Assembly: GCA_904393115.1 (NCBI GenBank) | Contig: CAJFMX010000027.1 | Span: 1-32,388 of the forward strand | Origin: an uncultured Clostridia bacterium | GTDB lineage: Bacteria; Bacillota; Clostridia; Christensenellales; UBA1750 | Direction: 5' to 3' | DNA length: 32,388 nucleotides | In this document: positions 7,651 through 15,717 of the stretch, piece after piece | Layout of the letters: the number at the start of each line of letters is the position of its first letter | How positions within the stretch are numbered: position 1 is the first letter of the stretch | Notes under the pieces: generated by a model | Told to the model about the DNA's origin: nothing | What the model saw: the letters and a program-made list of their open reading frames with translations, nothing else | Databases searched by the model: none | Position numbers and translations under genes: made by a program

Positions 7651-8961
7651 TTAGAGCAGCTTGCGCTTGTCGATCGTGTGCTGGGTCTTGCCCTGGCTGC
7701 GCTCGATGGAGTTGGGCGGCATCAGGCGCAGGTTCACGCCCAGGCCCAGGACCTGCTCGATGGCGCGCTTGACGCGATCCTGCAGGGCCTCGATCTTGCG
7801 GACCTCGTCGGAGACGAGCTCCGGCAGCAGCTCGACCTGGACCTCGAGCGTGTCCAGGTTGTGCACGCGGTCCACGATGAGCAGGTAGCGCGGCGCGATG
7901 CCCGGGATGCCGGTGATGGCGCTCTCGACCTGGGAGGGGAAGACGTTGACGCCGCGGATGATGAGCATGTCGTCCGTGCGGCCGTGCAGGCGGCGGATGC
8001 GCCGGTGGGTGCGGCCGCACTTGCAGGGCTCCGGGATGATGGAGGTCAGGTCGTGGGTGCGGAAGCGGATGGTGGGCATGCCCTCCTTGCCGATGGTGGT
8101 GATCGTCAATTCGCCCATCTCGCCGTCGGGCAGGGGCTCGCCGGTGGCGGGGTCGATGATCTCGGGGATGAAGTAGTCCTCCCACATGTGCAGGCCCTCG
8201 CGGCCCTCCAGGCACTCCATCGCAACGCCGGGGCCCGCGCTCTCGGTCAGGCCGTAGATGTCCAGGGCCTTGATGCCCAGGAGCTTTTCGATCTCGTCGC
8301 GCATGCCCTCGGTCCAGGGCTCGGCGCCGAAGAGGCCCACGCGCAGCTTGAAGTTGGAAAGGTCCATCTTCTGGTCGCGGATGGTCTCGCCCATCATCAG
8401 CGCGTAGGAGGGGGTGCAGGCGACGGCGTCGCAGCCCAGGTCCTGCATGAGCATGAGCTGGCGCTTGGTGTTGCCAGCGGAGGTGGGCACGACGGTCGCG
8501 CCGATCTTCTCCACGCCGTAATGGAGTCCCAGGCCGCCGGTGAACAGGCCGTAGCCGTAGGAGACCTGCACGGTGTCGTTCTTCGTCACGCCCGCGCAGC
8601 CGAGGCAGCGGGCCACGCACTCGGCCCACATCTCGATGTCGTTCTGGGTGTAGCCGGCGACGATGGGCTTGCCGGTCGTGCCGGAGGATGCGTGGATGCG
8701 CACGATCTCCGAGCGGGGCGCGGCAAAGGTGCCGTCCGGGTAGTTGTCGCGCAGGTCGCGCTTATCCATGAAGGGCAGGAGCCTAAGGTCCGCAAGGGTG
8801 CGGATGTCCTCGGGCTTTACGCCCTGCTTCTGCATCCGCTCGCGGTAGAAGGCGACGTTGGTGTACATGCGGTGGACGGTCTTTTGCAGCCGCTCGAGCT
8901 GAATGCGCTCCAGCGACTCGCGGTCGATGGTTTCCATGGGGCGATTCCAGTACATCGGCAT
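7651..8961 (-). CDS. paaK: Phenylacetate-CoA ligase-like enzyme, copy 1
   Basis: A 436-residue AMP-forming aryl-acid:CoA ligase of the PaaK branch, which lacks the larger acyl-CoA synthetase N-terminal extensions. The P-loop-like ATP site ASSGTTGKP is at residues 91-99, YGLTES supplies the adenine-binding region, and the GRTDDMLIIRG hinge leads to the C-terminal domain. It would join phenylacetate, 4-hydroxyphenylacetate or indoleacetate to CoA, or run in reverse to recover ATP. It shares a 55-base identical stretch with the second copy at 11361-12650. It sits 35 bases after iorB. ATG 8961 follows GGGAGG closely; ATG 8955 is an alternative. Confidence 0.92.
   Translation of the reverse strand: MPMYWNRPMETIDRESLERIQLERLQKTVHRMYTNVAFYRERMQKQGVKPEDIRTLADLRLLPFMDKRDLRDNYPDGTFAAPRSEIVRIHASSGTTGKPIVAGYTQNDIEMWAECVARCLGCAGVTKNDTVQVSYGYGLFTGGLGLHYGVEKIGATVVPTSAGNTKRQLMLMQDLGCDAVACTPSYALMMGETIRDQKMDLSNFKLRVGLFGAEPWTEGMRDEIEKLLGIKALDIYGLTESAGPGVAMECLEGREGLHMWEDYFIPEIIDPATGEPLPDGEMGELTITTIGKEGMPTIRFRTHDLTSIIPEPCKCGRTHRRIRRLHGRTDDMLIIRGVNVFPSQVESAITGIPGIAPRYLLIVDRVHNLDTLEVQVELLPELVSDEVRKIEALQDRVKRAIEQVLGLGVNLRLMPPNSIERSQGKTQHTIDKRKLL
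7930..7984. repeat. 55-bp direct repeat inside paaK copy 1
   Basis: Identical by eye to 11631-11685 in paaK copy 2, same orientation. It encodes the conserved GRTDDMLIIRGVNVFPSQ segment. The pair flanks iorAB. Confidence 0.9.
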
Positions 8962-8996
8962 ATTTCCTCCCTGTGCATTTTCTGTGGGATGCTCTC

Positions 8997-9578
8997 TCAG
9001 GCGTTGTACCCGCTCTCAAAGGCGAGGAGGTTGCTCTCCAGGAAGCGCGCGGGCACGCAGGCGCGCAGCGCGTCCAGCCAGAGCGCCTTGTCAAAGTGCA
9101 GTCGGCGGGCCAGGGCGCCGAGGAGCACGACGTTGACCGCGCGGGCGTTGCCGGCCGCTTCCGCCATGGGCAGGGCGTCCAGCGCGACGACGTCCGCGCG
9201 CGCCCGGAGCGTTTCCAGGATGTTTTCCGGGTATTTGGCCGCGCCGATGATCACGGGGAGCGGCAGGATGTGCTGGGTGTTGACGACGAGGGTTCCGCCG
9301 TCCTTGAGGTACGGCAGGTCCCGCAGGGCTTCCAGCTCCTCGAAGGCGAGCACATAGTCCGCGCCCTTCTGCTCGATCATGGGGGAATAGACCTTCTCCC
9401 CCATGCGCACATAGGTGATGACCGAGCCGCCGCGCTGGCTCATGCCGTGGACCTCGGAGACCTTGACGTCGTGCCCGAGGGAAAGGGCCATGTGGCCCAG
9501 GATGCGGCTGGCCAGCAGCGTTCCCTGGCCGCCCACGCCGCAGATGACGATGTTCAGGTCCTTGATCTTCTCCGCCAT
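8997..9578 (-). CDS. iorB: Indolepyruvate:ferredoxin oxidoreductase, beta subunit
   Basis: A 193-residue gamma-type domain of 2-oxoacid:ferredoxin oxidoreductases. The nucleotide-binding start GVGGQGTLLAS is at residues 14-24, and SEVHGMSQRGGSV follows, both typical of IorB. It partners IorA to oxidatively decarboxylate aryl-pyruvates to aryl-acetyl-CoA with reduction of ferredoxin. The frame is open further upstream, but the start ATG 9578 lies one base after the iorA stop, and the protein begins with the conserved core there. The two subunits are therefore almost certainly translationally coupled. Confidence 0.95.
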   Translation of the reverse strand: MAEKIKDLNIVICGVGGQGTLLASRILGHMALSLGHDVKVSEVHGMSQRGGSVITYVRMGEKVYSPMIEQKGADYVLAFEELEALRDLPYLKDGGTLVVNTQHILPLPVIIGAAKYPENILETLRARADVVALDALPMAEAAGNARAVNVVLLGALARRLHFDKALWLDALRACVPARFLESNLLAFESGYNA

Positions 9579-9579
9579 G

Positions 9580-11319
9580 TTACCTCTCGCCTCCTTTGAT
9601 CGCGCCGAAGTTGCACATCTCCTTGCACAGGCCGCAGCCGGTGCACAGCGACGCGTCGATGGACACCGAGCCATCCCCGGCCTTGACAAGCGCCGGGCAG
9701 CCGATGCGCAGGCACATGCCGCAGCGGCGGCAGACCTCGGCGTCAATCGTGCAGGGCTCGCCCTTCTTCTTGATGAGCAGGGCGCAGGGGCGGCGCGCGA
9801 TGACGACCGAGGGGCCGTCCTTCCCGCACTCCTCGCGCAGGACCTGCTCAAAGAGCTTCATGTCAAAGGGATCGACCACGCGCACCGAGGGCACGCCGAT
9901 GGCCTGGCAGAGCTTGACCACGTCCAGCTGCGGGGCGATCTCGCCGCGCACGTTCTGGCCGGTGGTGGGGTTGGGCTGGTGGCCGGTCATGCCGGTGGTG
10001 GAGTTGTCCACGATGATGACGGTGGAGTTGCCCTGGTTGTAGACCACGTCCACAAGGCCGGTGATGCCGGAGTGGACGAAGGTCGAGTCGCCGATGACGG
10101 CGACGGTGTGCTTGGCAAAGTCGCGGCCGCGCGCCTTCTCCAGGCCCAGGGCCATGCCGATGGAGGCGCCCATGCACACGACGGAATCCACGGCGTTCAG
10201 CGGCGGCATGGCGCCCAGCGTGTAGCAGCCGATGTCCGCGGCAACCGTGAGGTTCATCTTCTTGAGGACGTAGAACACCGCGCGGTGCGGGCAGCCGGGG
10301 CAGAGCACCGGCGGGCGCTGGGGCACCTCCGGGGTCTCCATGGGTCCGGCGTCCTCCTCCCCGCCGAAGAGGCGGCCGACCTTGCGCACGAAGAGCTCGC
10401 CCTGCAGGCCGGTCTTGTCCTTGCCGGAGCAGGGGATGCCCATGGCCTTGATGGCGTCCTCGAAATAGGGCTCCAGCTCCTCGACGACGAGGAGCTGCTC
10501 CACCTTGCCGGCAAAGTCGCGGATGAGCGCCTCCGGCAGGGGGTAGACCATGCCGAGCTTGAGCACGGAGGCATTGGGCAGCGCCTCCTTGACGTACTGG
10601 TATGCAGAGCCCGAACAGACCACGCCGATCTTGGTGTCGGCCATCTCCACGCGGTTGAGGCCCAGGCTGTCGATCTCCGCCTCCAGGCGCTTTTCGCGCG
10701 CCTCCACGGCGACGTGGCGGCCCTTGGCGTAGCCGGGCATCATGACGAACTTGCGCGCGTCCTTTTCATAGGGCGGCAGGGCGGTCTCCTCCCGCTCCCC
10801 CTCCTCGACGAGGGAGCGCGCGTGCGCGATGCGCGTCACCAGCCGCAGGAAGACCGGGGTGTCGTACTTCTCGGAGATCTCAAAGGCGCGGCGCGTGAAC
10901 TCGCGGCACTCGGCGCTGTCCGCGGGCTCGAGCATGGGGATGTGCGCGCTGCGGGCGTAGAAGCGGCTGTCCTGCTCGTTCTGGGAGGAGTGCATGCCGG
11001 GGTCGTCCGCCGCGACGACGACAAGGCCCCCGCGCACGCCCGTATAGGCGGCGGTGAAGAGCGGGTCGGCCGCGACGTTGACGCCCACGTGCTTCATGCA
11101 GCACAGGGCGCGGGCGCCGCCCATGGACGCGCCGATGGCGACCTCGAGGGCGACCTTCTCATTGGGGGCCCACTCGCAGTAGACCTCCTCCTTTGAGAAC
11201 TTGGCCATGTTTTCGGTGATCTCGGTCGAGGGCGTTCCGGGATAGGCGACGGCCACGCGCACGCCCGCCTCGTAAGCGCCCCGGGCAACGGCCTCGTTGC
11301 CCAACATGAGTTTCTTCAT
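9580..11319 (-). CDS. iorA: Indolepyruvate:ferredoxin oxidoreductase, alpha subunit
   Basis: The 579-residue large subunit, close to the usual 580-620. The N-terminal pyrimidine-binding domain begins with GNEAVARGAYEAGV. The thiamine-diphosphate region is marked by GDSTFVHSG and VDNSTTGMTG. The C-terminal ferredoxin domain holds two 4Fe-4S sets: Cys530/533/536/541 and Cys559/562/565/569. The enzyme takes indolepyruvate, phenylpyruvate or 4-hydroxyphenylpyruvate, made by transamination of Trp, Phe and Tyr, to the aryl-acetyl-CoA. AAGGAG precedes ATG 11319. The ligase genes on both sides fit production of arylacetates with energy saving. Confidence 0.96.
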   Translation of the reverse strand: MKKLMLGNEAVARGAYEAGVRVAVAYPGTPSTEITENMAKFSKEEVYCEWAPNEKVALEVAIGASMGGARALCCMKHVGVNVAADPLFTAAYTGVRGGLVVVAADDPGMHSSQNEQDSRFYARSAHIPMLEPADSAECREFTRRAFEISEKYDTPVFLRLVTRIAHARSLVEEGEREETALPPYEKDARKFVMMPGYAKGRHVAVEAREKRLEAEIDSLGLNRVEMADTKIGVVCSGSAYQYVKEALPNASVLKLGMVYPLPEALIRDFAGKVEQLLVVEELEPYFEDAIKAMGIPCSGKDKTGLQGELFVRKVGRLFGGEEDAGPMETPEVPQRPPVLCPGCPHRAVFYVLKKMNLTVAADIGCYTLGAMPPLNAVDSVVCMGASIGMALGLEKARGRDFAKHTVAVIGDSTFVHSGITGLVDVVYNQGNSTVIIVDNSTTGMTGHQPNPTTGQNVRGEIAPQLDVVKLCQAIGVPSVRVVDPFDMKLFEQVLREECGKDGPSVVIARRPCALLIKKKGEPCTIDAEVCRRCGMCLRIGCPALVKAGDGSVSIDASLCTGCGLCKEMCNFGAIKGGER

Positions 11320-11360
11320 AAGCGTATTTCTCCTTACAATCGATCTTGGAAGCGGGCGGA

Positions 11361-12650
11361 TCAGCGCAGGTCCGTCACGCGCTTGGCCTTGCCCTCAAAG
11401 CGCTTGAGCGTGTTGGGGGAGACGAGCGTGACCTTGGCGTCGATCTGCAAAACGACCTTGAGCCGGTCGTGAATCCTGCGGGTGAGGGCCTCGAGCTCGC
11501 CGTAGGAGTTGAGCAGCCCCGCGTCCACGAGCTCGACCTTGACCTCGATCTGGTCCATGTAGCCCTTCTTGGTGACGACGATCTCGTAGTGCGGGCCGAT
11601 GCCCTCCATGCCGATGAGCACGCCCTCGATCTGGGAGGGGAAGACGTTGACGCCGCGGATGATGAGCATGTCGTCCGTGCGGCCGGCGATCTTCTGCATG
11701 CGGGTGGTGGTGCGGCCGCACTTGCAGGGGCCGGGCAGGAGCCGCGTGATGTCGTGGGTGCGGTAGCGCAGGAGCGGCAGGGCCTGCTTCATCAGGGGCG
11801 TGACCACGAGCTCGCCCCACTCGCCCTCCGGCACGGGCTCGCCCGTTGCGGGGTCGACGACCTCGCAGTAGAAGTAGTCCTCGTTGATGTGCATGCCGCA
11901 CTTTTCCGTGCAGTCGCCGGAGACGCCCGGGCCGATGAGCTCGCTCATGCCGTAGTTCTCCGTGGCGACGATGCCCCAGCGGCGCTCAAGCTCCGCGCGC
12001 ATCTCCTCCGTGGAGCCTTCCGCGCCGAAGAGGCCGACGCGCAGCTGGATCTTGTCCATCATGCCCATGCGCTCGGCGACCTCGGCCATGTAGAGCGCAT
12101 AGGAAGGCGTGGCGACAAGGACCGTCGAGCCAAAGTCCGCCATGAGCTGAATCTGGCGCTCGGTATTGCCCGAGGAGATCGGGACGACCGCGGCGCCGAG
12201 CTTGGCCAGGCCAAAGTGCAGCCCCAGCGCGCCGGTGAACAGGCCGTACCCAAAGGAGATCTGCGCGATGTCCTCGCGCGTTGCGCCGCCGGCGGCGCAA
12301 AGGCGCGCCACGCACGTGGCCCACATATCGATGTCCTGCTCGGTATAGCCGACGACCGTGGGCTGCCCGGTCGTGCCGGAGGAGGCGTGGATGCGCACGA
12401 TGTCCTTCATCGGCACGGCGAACAGGCCGTACGGGTAGTTCGCGCGGAAGTCCTCCTTGGTGGTGAAGGGCAGGCGGCGCACGTCGTCCAGGGAGCGGAT
12501 GTCCTCCGGGCGCACCTTTAAGGCGTCCAGGCGCTCGCGGTACAGGGGCACGCGCTCGTAGACGTAGCGCACGGTCTGCTGAAGCCGTTGGAGCTGCAGG
12601 GCGCGCATCTCCTCGCGTCCCATCGTTTCGATCTCGGGTTGAAATATCAT
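11361..12650 (-). CDS. paaK: Phenylacetate-CoA ligase-like enzyme, copy 2
   Basis: A 429-residue AMP-forming aryl-CoA ligase heading the operon, clearly paralogous to the 436-residue copy downstream. The ATP-site motif ASSGTTGQP is at residues 89-97, and GRTDDMLIIRG forms the hinge. The two copies differ over much of their length, so they may prefer different aryl acids (inference). ATG 12650 is preceded by AGAGGAAAG. Its 5' leader carries a strong 12-bp hairpin and a recognisable promoter. iorA follows after 41 bases. Confidence 0.92.
   Translation of the reverse strand: MIFQPEIETMGREEMRALQLQRLQQTVRYVYERVPLYRERLDALKVRPEDIRSLDDVRRLPFTTKEDFRANYPYGLFAVPMKDIVRIHASSGTTGQPTVVGYTEQDIDMWATCVARLCAAGGATREDIAQISFGYGLFTGALGLHFGLAKLGAAVVPISSGNTERQIQLMADFGSTVLVATPSYALYMAEVAERMGMMDKIQLRVGLFGAEGSTEEMRAELERRWGIVATENYGMSELIGPGVSGDCTEKCGMHINEDYFYCEVVDPATGEPVPEGEWGELVVTPLMKQALPLLRYRTHDITRLLPGPCKCGRTTTRMQKIAGRTDDMLIIRGVNVFPSQIEGVLIGMEGIGPHYEIVVTKKGYMDQIEVKVELVDAGLLNSYGELEALTRRIHDRLKVVLQIDAKVTLVSPNTLKRFEGKAKRVTDLR
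11631..11685. repeat. 55-bp direct repeat inside paaK copy 2
   Basis: Exact match of 7930-7984. See the paired entry. Confidence 0.9.
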
Positions 12651-12693
12651 GGCTCTTTCCTCTTTTCTGCTTTTCTACCGTTCTGCCGTGGTT

Positions 12694-12725
12694 CTGCCCG
12701 CGCGCTGCAGTCGGCGCGCGGGCAG
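12694..12725 (-). promoter_or_regulatory. Strong leader hairpin of the ior/paaK operon
   Basis: Perfect 12-bp arms (12694-12705 with 12714-12725) and an 8-base loop, lying between the predicted transcription start and the first ribosome site. There is no T run after it, so it is not an obvious terminator of the upstream gene. It may stabilise or regulate the messenger. Confidence 0.6.
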
Positions 12726-12743
12726 TTGGGGAAGATAGACTTT

Positions 12744-12772
12744 ATTATACTAAACCGCTGCGCGTTTGAAAA
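12744..12772 (-). promoter_or_regulatory. Promoter of the ior/paaK operon
   Basis: TATAAT (12744-12749) with a poor -35 TTTTCA (12767-12772) at 17 bases. It lies in an AT-rich island within the 143-base gap after the methyltransferase gene. Confidence 0.65.
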
Positions 12773-12793
12773 GACCCGCGGCGGCATTTCCCG

Positions 12794-13624
12794 TCATTTT
12801 CCGCTGCCGGCCTCCCCCGCCGCCGCCAGGCGCTGGCGCTGGGCCTCGTACAGGCAGATCGAGGTCGCGCAGGCGAGGTTCAGCGAGGAGGCGGCGCCAA
12901 AGATCGGGATGCGGGCCAGCACGTCGCAGGCCTCCTTGCAGGCGCGCGAGAGGCCCACCGTCTCGTTCCCCATCATCAGGAGCGTCGGGCGGCTCAAGTC
13001 CACCGCGTCCAGGCTCACCGTGCCGTGCGCGCTCGTGCCGACCCACTGCATGTCCGGGTAGCGCTCGCGCAGGGGGAGCAGGTCCTGCACGCCCTCCAGG
13101 CGCACGACCGGCAGGGTGAAGAGCGTGCCGATCGTCGCGCGCACGCAGGCGGGGTCGTAGACGTCCGCGCTGTGGCCGACCATCAGGAGCGCGTCGGCGC
13201 CCATGGCGTCCGCCGAGCGGATGATGGAGCCCAGGTTCCCCGGGTTCTGCGTGCGGTCGGTCAGCAGCAGCAGGCCGCTGCGCAGGGCGATGTCCGAGAG
13301 GGCGAAGTTCCGGATGCTGCACAGCAGCAGGATCTCCGACGTCTCCTCCCGGTCCGAGAGCTCGGAGAGCAGCGCCTCGGGCAGGACGTAGTGCGCAAGG
13401 CGCGGCCGGCGCAGGATTTCCTGCGCCCAGGGCGAGAGCCGGCGCTCCCGCGCGTAGACCACGCCGCGCGCCTCCCAGCCGGGGGTTTGCAGCGCAAGGT
13501 TGATGCCCTTTACGCTTTCGACGACGAAAAAGCCCTGGCGGTGCCGCTTGTTGCGGTTGCGCATGGCGGTCTCCAGGAGCTGAAAGGTATCGTTGCGCGA
13601 ATGGATCTCGATGCGTTCGGCCAT
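12794..13624 (-). CDS. SpoU/TrmH-family 2'-O-ribose RNA methyltransferase
   Basis: A 276-residue protein with an N-terminal L30e-like substrate-binding region and a C-terminal SPOUT (knotted) methyltransferase domain. The three motifs are visible: NPGNLGSIIRSADAMGAD, LMMGNETVGLS and SLNLACATSICLYE. It would methylate a ribose in rRNA or tRNA using S-adenosylmethionine; the exact target is unknown. The frame is open to 13708, but ATG 13624, with an upstream AAAGGA, starts the conserved part. It is divergent from the alcohol dehydrogenase gene and has its own extended -10 promoter. Confidence 0.9.
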   Translation of the reverse strand: MAERIEIHSRNDTFQLLETAMRNRNKRHRQGFFVVESVKGINLALQTPGWEARGVVYARERRLSPWAQEILRRPRLAHYVLPEALLSELSDREETSEILLLCSIRNFALSDIALRSGLLLLTDRTQNPGNLGSIIRSADAMGADALLMVGHSADVYDPACVRATIGTLFTLPVVRLEGVQDLLPLRERYPDMQWVGTSAHGTVSLDAVDLSRPTLLMMGNETVGLSRACKEACDVLARIPIFGAASSLNLACATSICLYEAQRQRLAAAGEAGSGK

Positions 13625-13681
13625 ACTGATTTCGGTCCTTTCTCCGCGTGCGATGGAATGGACGTGGATTTTCTGATTTTC

Positions 13682-13710
13682 AGTATAGCACAACGCGCGG
13701 CGCAGCACAA
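13682..13710 (-). promoter_or_regulatory. Promoter of the RNA methyltransferase gene
   Basis: TTGTGC (13705-13710), a 17-base spacer and TATACT (13682-13687) with TGC before it. Confidence 0.65.
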
Positions 13711-13762
13711 CTTTTGCCGGAAACCGGGCTGCAAAAAGCCTTGATAAATTTCAAAAACAATA

Positions 13763-13791
13763 TTGACAATTTTTTATCACTTCTATATAAT
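13763..13791 (+). promoter_or_regulatory. Consensus SigA promoter of the alcohol dehydrogenase gene
   Basis: TTGACA (13763-13768), exactly 17 bases, then TATAAT (13786-13791). Both boxes match consensus fully and the surroundings are AT-rich. It is the strongest promoter in the window. Confidence 0.92.
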
Positions 13792-13877
13792 GTCCATGGA
13801 CGCTGGAAAGCGGAGACGCCCCCCGCGCCCGCCCAGATATGCACCGGCACAGAACGACAGAAAGGAATGAAAATCCT

Positions 13878-15050
13878 ATGGCACGTTTCACTCTCCCCCG
13901 CGACCTGTACTACGGTAAGGGCGCCATGGAAGAACTCCGTCAGGCCCTCCAGGGCTACAAGAAGGGCTTCATCGTCGTCGGCGGCCACTCCATGCAGAAG
14001 AACGGCTTCCTCAAGAAGCTGGAGGACATCCTGCAGGAGGCGGGCCTTGCGACCCAGGTCTTTGAAGGCGTGGAGCCCGATCCCTCGGTGGAGACCGTCA
14101 TGCGCGGCGCGCAGGCCATGCGCGACTTTGCGCCCGACGTGATCCTCTCCATCGGCGGCGGCTCGCCCATGGACGCGGCCAAGGCCATGTGGGTGTTCTA
14201 CGAGCATCCGGAAAAGACCTTCGACGACATCAAGGACCCCTTCACCATCCCGCGCCTGCGTCAGAAGGCGATCTTTGTGGCGATTCCCTCGACCTCGGGC
14301 ACAGCCTCGGAGGTGACGGCCTTCTCCGTCATCACGGACTACAAGACGCTGGTCAAGTACCCGCTGGCGGACTTCAACATCACGCCGGACATCGCGATCC
14401 TGGACGAGGACATCCCGCTGACCATGCCCAAGACCCTGACCGCGCACACCGGCATGGACGCCCTGACCCACGCGACGGAGGCCTATGTCGCGGGCCTGCA
14501 CTCCGACTTCTCCGACCCGCTGGCGCTCAAGGCGATCCAGATGATCTTCGACTACCTGCCCGCCTCCTACGACGGGGATGCGGCGGCGCGCGGCAAGATG
14601 CACGTGGCCCAGTGCCTTGCGGGCATGGCCTTCTCCAACGCGCTGCTGGGCATTGCCCACTCCCTGGCGCACAAGGTCGGCGCGCAGTACGAGATCCCGC
14701 ACGGCTGCTGCAACGCGATCCTGCTGCCCAACGTCGTCCGCTACAACGCCAAGGCCTGCGCCGCGCGCTACGCGGACATTGCGCGCGCGCTGAACCTGCC
14801 CGGCACGACGGATGAGGAGCTCGTCGCCGCCTATGTCGCGGCCGTGGAGGAGCTCAACCGCCGCCTGGACATCGCCCCCACCTTCCGCGAGCACGGCGTG
14901 AGCGAGGAGAAGTTCGAGAGCACGCTCGACTTCGTCGCCACCCAGGCCTTCGGCGATCCCTGCACGGGCTCCAACCCCCGCCAGACCAGCCCCGAGGACC
15001 TCAAGAAGATCCTGCGCTGCTGCTACGAGGGCAAGAAGGTCGACTTCTAA
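13878..15050 (+). CDS. Iron-containing (group III) alcohol dehydrogenase
   Basis: A 390-residue NAD(P)-dependent alcohol dehydrogenase. The nucleotide site GGGSPMDAAKA is at residues 93-103. The iron ligands Asp194, His198, His261 and His275 have the spacing of E. coli FucO (Asp196/His200/His263/His277). It probably reduces a short aldehyde such as acetaldehyde, butyraldehyde or lactaldehyde to recycle NADH in fermentation. fucI, 12 kb away, produces fuculose, whose breakdown gives lactaldehyde, so a lactaldehyde reductase role is possible but unproven. ATG 13878 follows GAAAGGAA; the open frame upstream is non-coding. The perfect-consensus promoter suggests high expression. Confidence 0.93.
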   Translation: MARFTLPRDLYYGKGAMEELRQALQGYKKGFIVVGGHSMQKNGFLKKLEDILQEAGLATQVFEGVEPDPSVETVMRGAQAMRDFAPDVILSIGGGSPMDAAKAMWVFYEHPEKTFDDIKDPFTIPRLRQKAIFVAIPSTSGTASEVTAFSVITDYKTLVKYPLADFNITPDIAILDEDIPLTMPKTLTAHTGMDALTHATEAYVAGLHSDFSDPLALKAIQMIFDYLPASYDGDAAARGKMHVAQCLAGMAFSNALLGIAHSLAHKVGAQYEIPHGCCNAILLPNVVRYNAKACAARYADIARALNLPGTTDEELVAAYVAAVEELNRRLDIAPTFREHGVSEEKFESTLDFVATQAFGDPCTGSNPRQTSPEDLKKILRCCYEGKKVDF

Positions 15051-15066
15051 TCCCGCCTTTTCTGCA

Positions 15067-15117
15067 AAAAGGGAGCCCGCGCGAGGCGTTTTGCCCCGCG
15101 CGGGCTCCTCTTTTTTA
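15067..15117. terminator. Bidirectional terminator between alcohol dehydrogenase and aroK
   Basis: A 12-bp GC stem (15072-15083 with 15097-15108). It is followed by TCTTTTTT on the plus strand and CTTTTT on the minus strand. The plus-strand T run overlaps the aroK stop codon. Confidence 0.88.
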
Positions 15118-15627
15118 TCTGCCCTGCGCGTGCGCGCGGAAGGCCGCGACGACCGCGGAAACCGTCTCCTCCAGGTTCTGGCCGGCGCAGTCCAGCACGA
15201 TGTCCGCATTGCGCTCGTAGTGGGGAATGCGCTCGTCGTAGAGCGTGCGCAGGCTCTCGCCCGGGCCCATGGCGATGCCGCGGGTGGCGATGTTGCGCAG
15301 CCGGTGCTCGATCTCCGCATAGGGCAGGCGCAGGTAGACCGAAACGCCCGTCCTGCGCAGGTGCGCGATGGCGCGGTCCTCCAGCGCGACGGAGCCGCCG
15401 GTGGCCAGGACCGTGCCCTCGCACGCGATGCCGAGGATGACCTCCTCCTCCAGGCGGAGGAAGCCCTCAGTGCCCAGCTCGTTCACGAGGCTCTGCAGGA
15501 GCCTGCCGCTGCGCGACTGCAGCACAAGGTCCGTGTCCAGGAAGGGCATGCCCAGCGCCTTGGCGCACAGCACGCCCACCGTGCTCTTGCCGCAGCCCGG
15601 CATCCCGATGAGAATTAGGTTTTTCAT
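15115..15627 (-). CDS. aroK: Shikimate kinase
   Basis: Phosphorylates shikimate at O3 with ATP in aromatic amino-acid synthesis. The 170-residue length is typical. The Walker A motif GMPGCGKST is at residues 8-16; DTD at 32-34 contacts magnesium and substrate; ATGGSVAL is the shikimate loop (usually GGG), and an Arg-rich lid follows. ATG 15627 is preferred over GTG 15636 because AAGGAG lies 8 bases before the ATG but abuts the GTG. No other aro gene is adjacent. It follows the zinc-ribbon P-loop gene by about 90 bases. Confidence 0.92.
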   Translation of the reverse strand: MKNLILIGMPGCGKSTVGVLCAKALGMPFLDTDLVLQSRSGRLLQSLVNELGTEGFLRLEEEVILGIACEGTVLATGGSVALEDRAIAHLRRTGVSVYLRLPYAEIEHRLRNIATRGIAMGPGESLRTLYDERIPHYERNADIVLDCAGQNLEETVSAVVAAFRAHAQGR

Positions 15628-15666
15628 CTGCCGCACTCCTTCTTTGGGAAAAGCTTTGTCCCCCGA

Positions 15667-15672
15667 ATTATA
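15667..15672 (-). promoter_or_regulatory. Possible -10 of aroK
   Basis: TATAAT about 40 bases upstream of the aroK ATG, in the gap after the P-loop gene. No convincing -35 is seen at 16-18 bases. Confidence 0.45.
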
Positions 15673-15717
15673 CGCCGCGGCGCGGCGCGAAGAAAGCGCG
15701 GGCGTGTAAAATGCGCT

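Noticed and set aside
7606..11196. Long plus-strand frames opposite the ior/paaK operon
   Set aside because: The minus-strand genes have full family motifs and ribosome sites; the plus-strand frames have neither.
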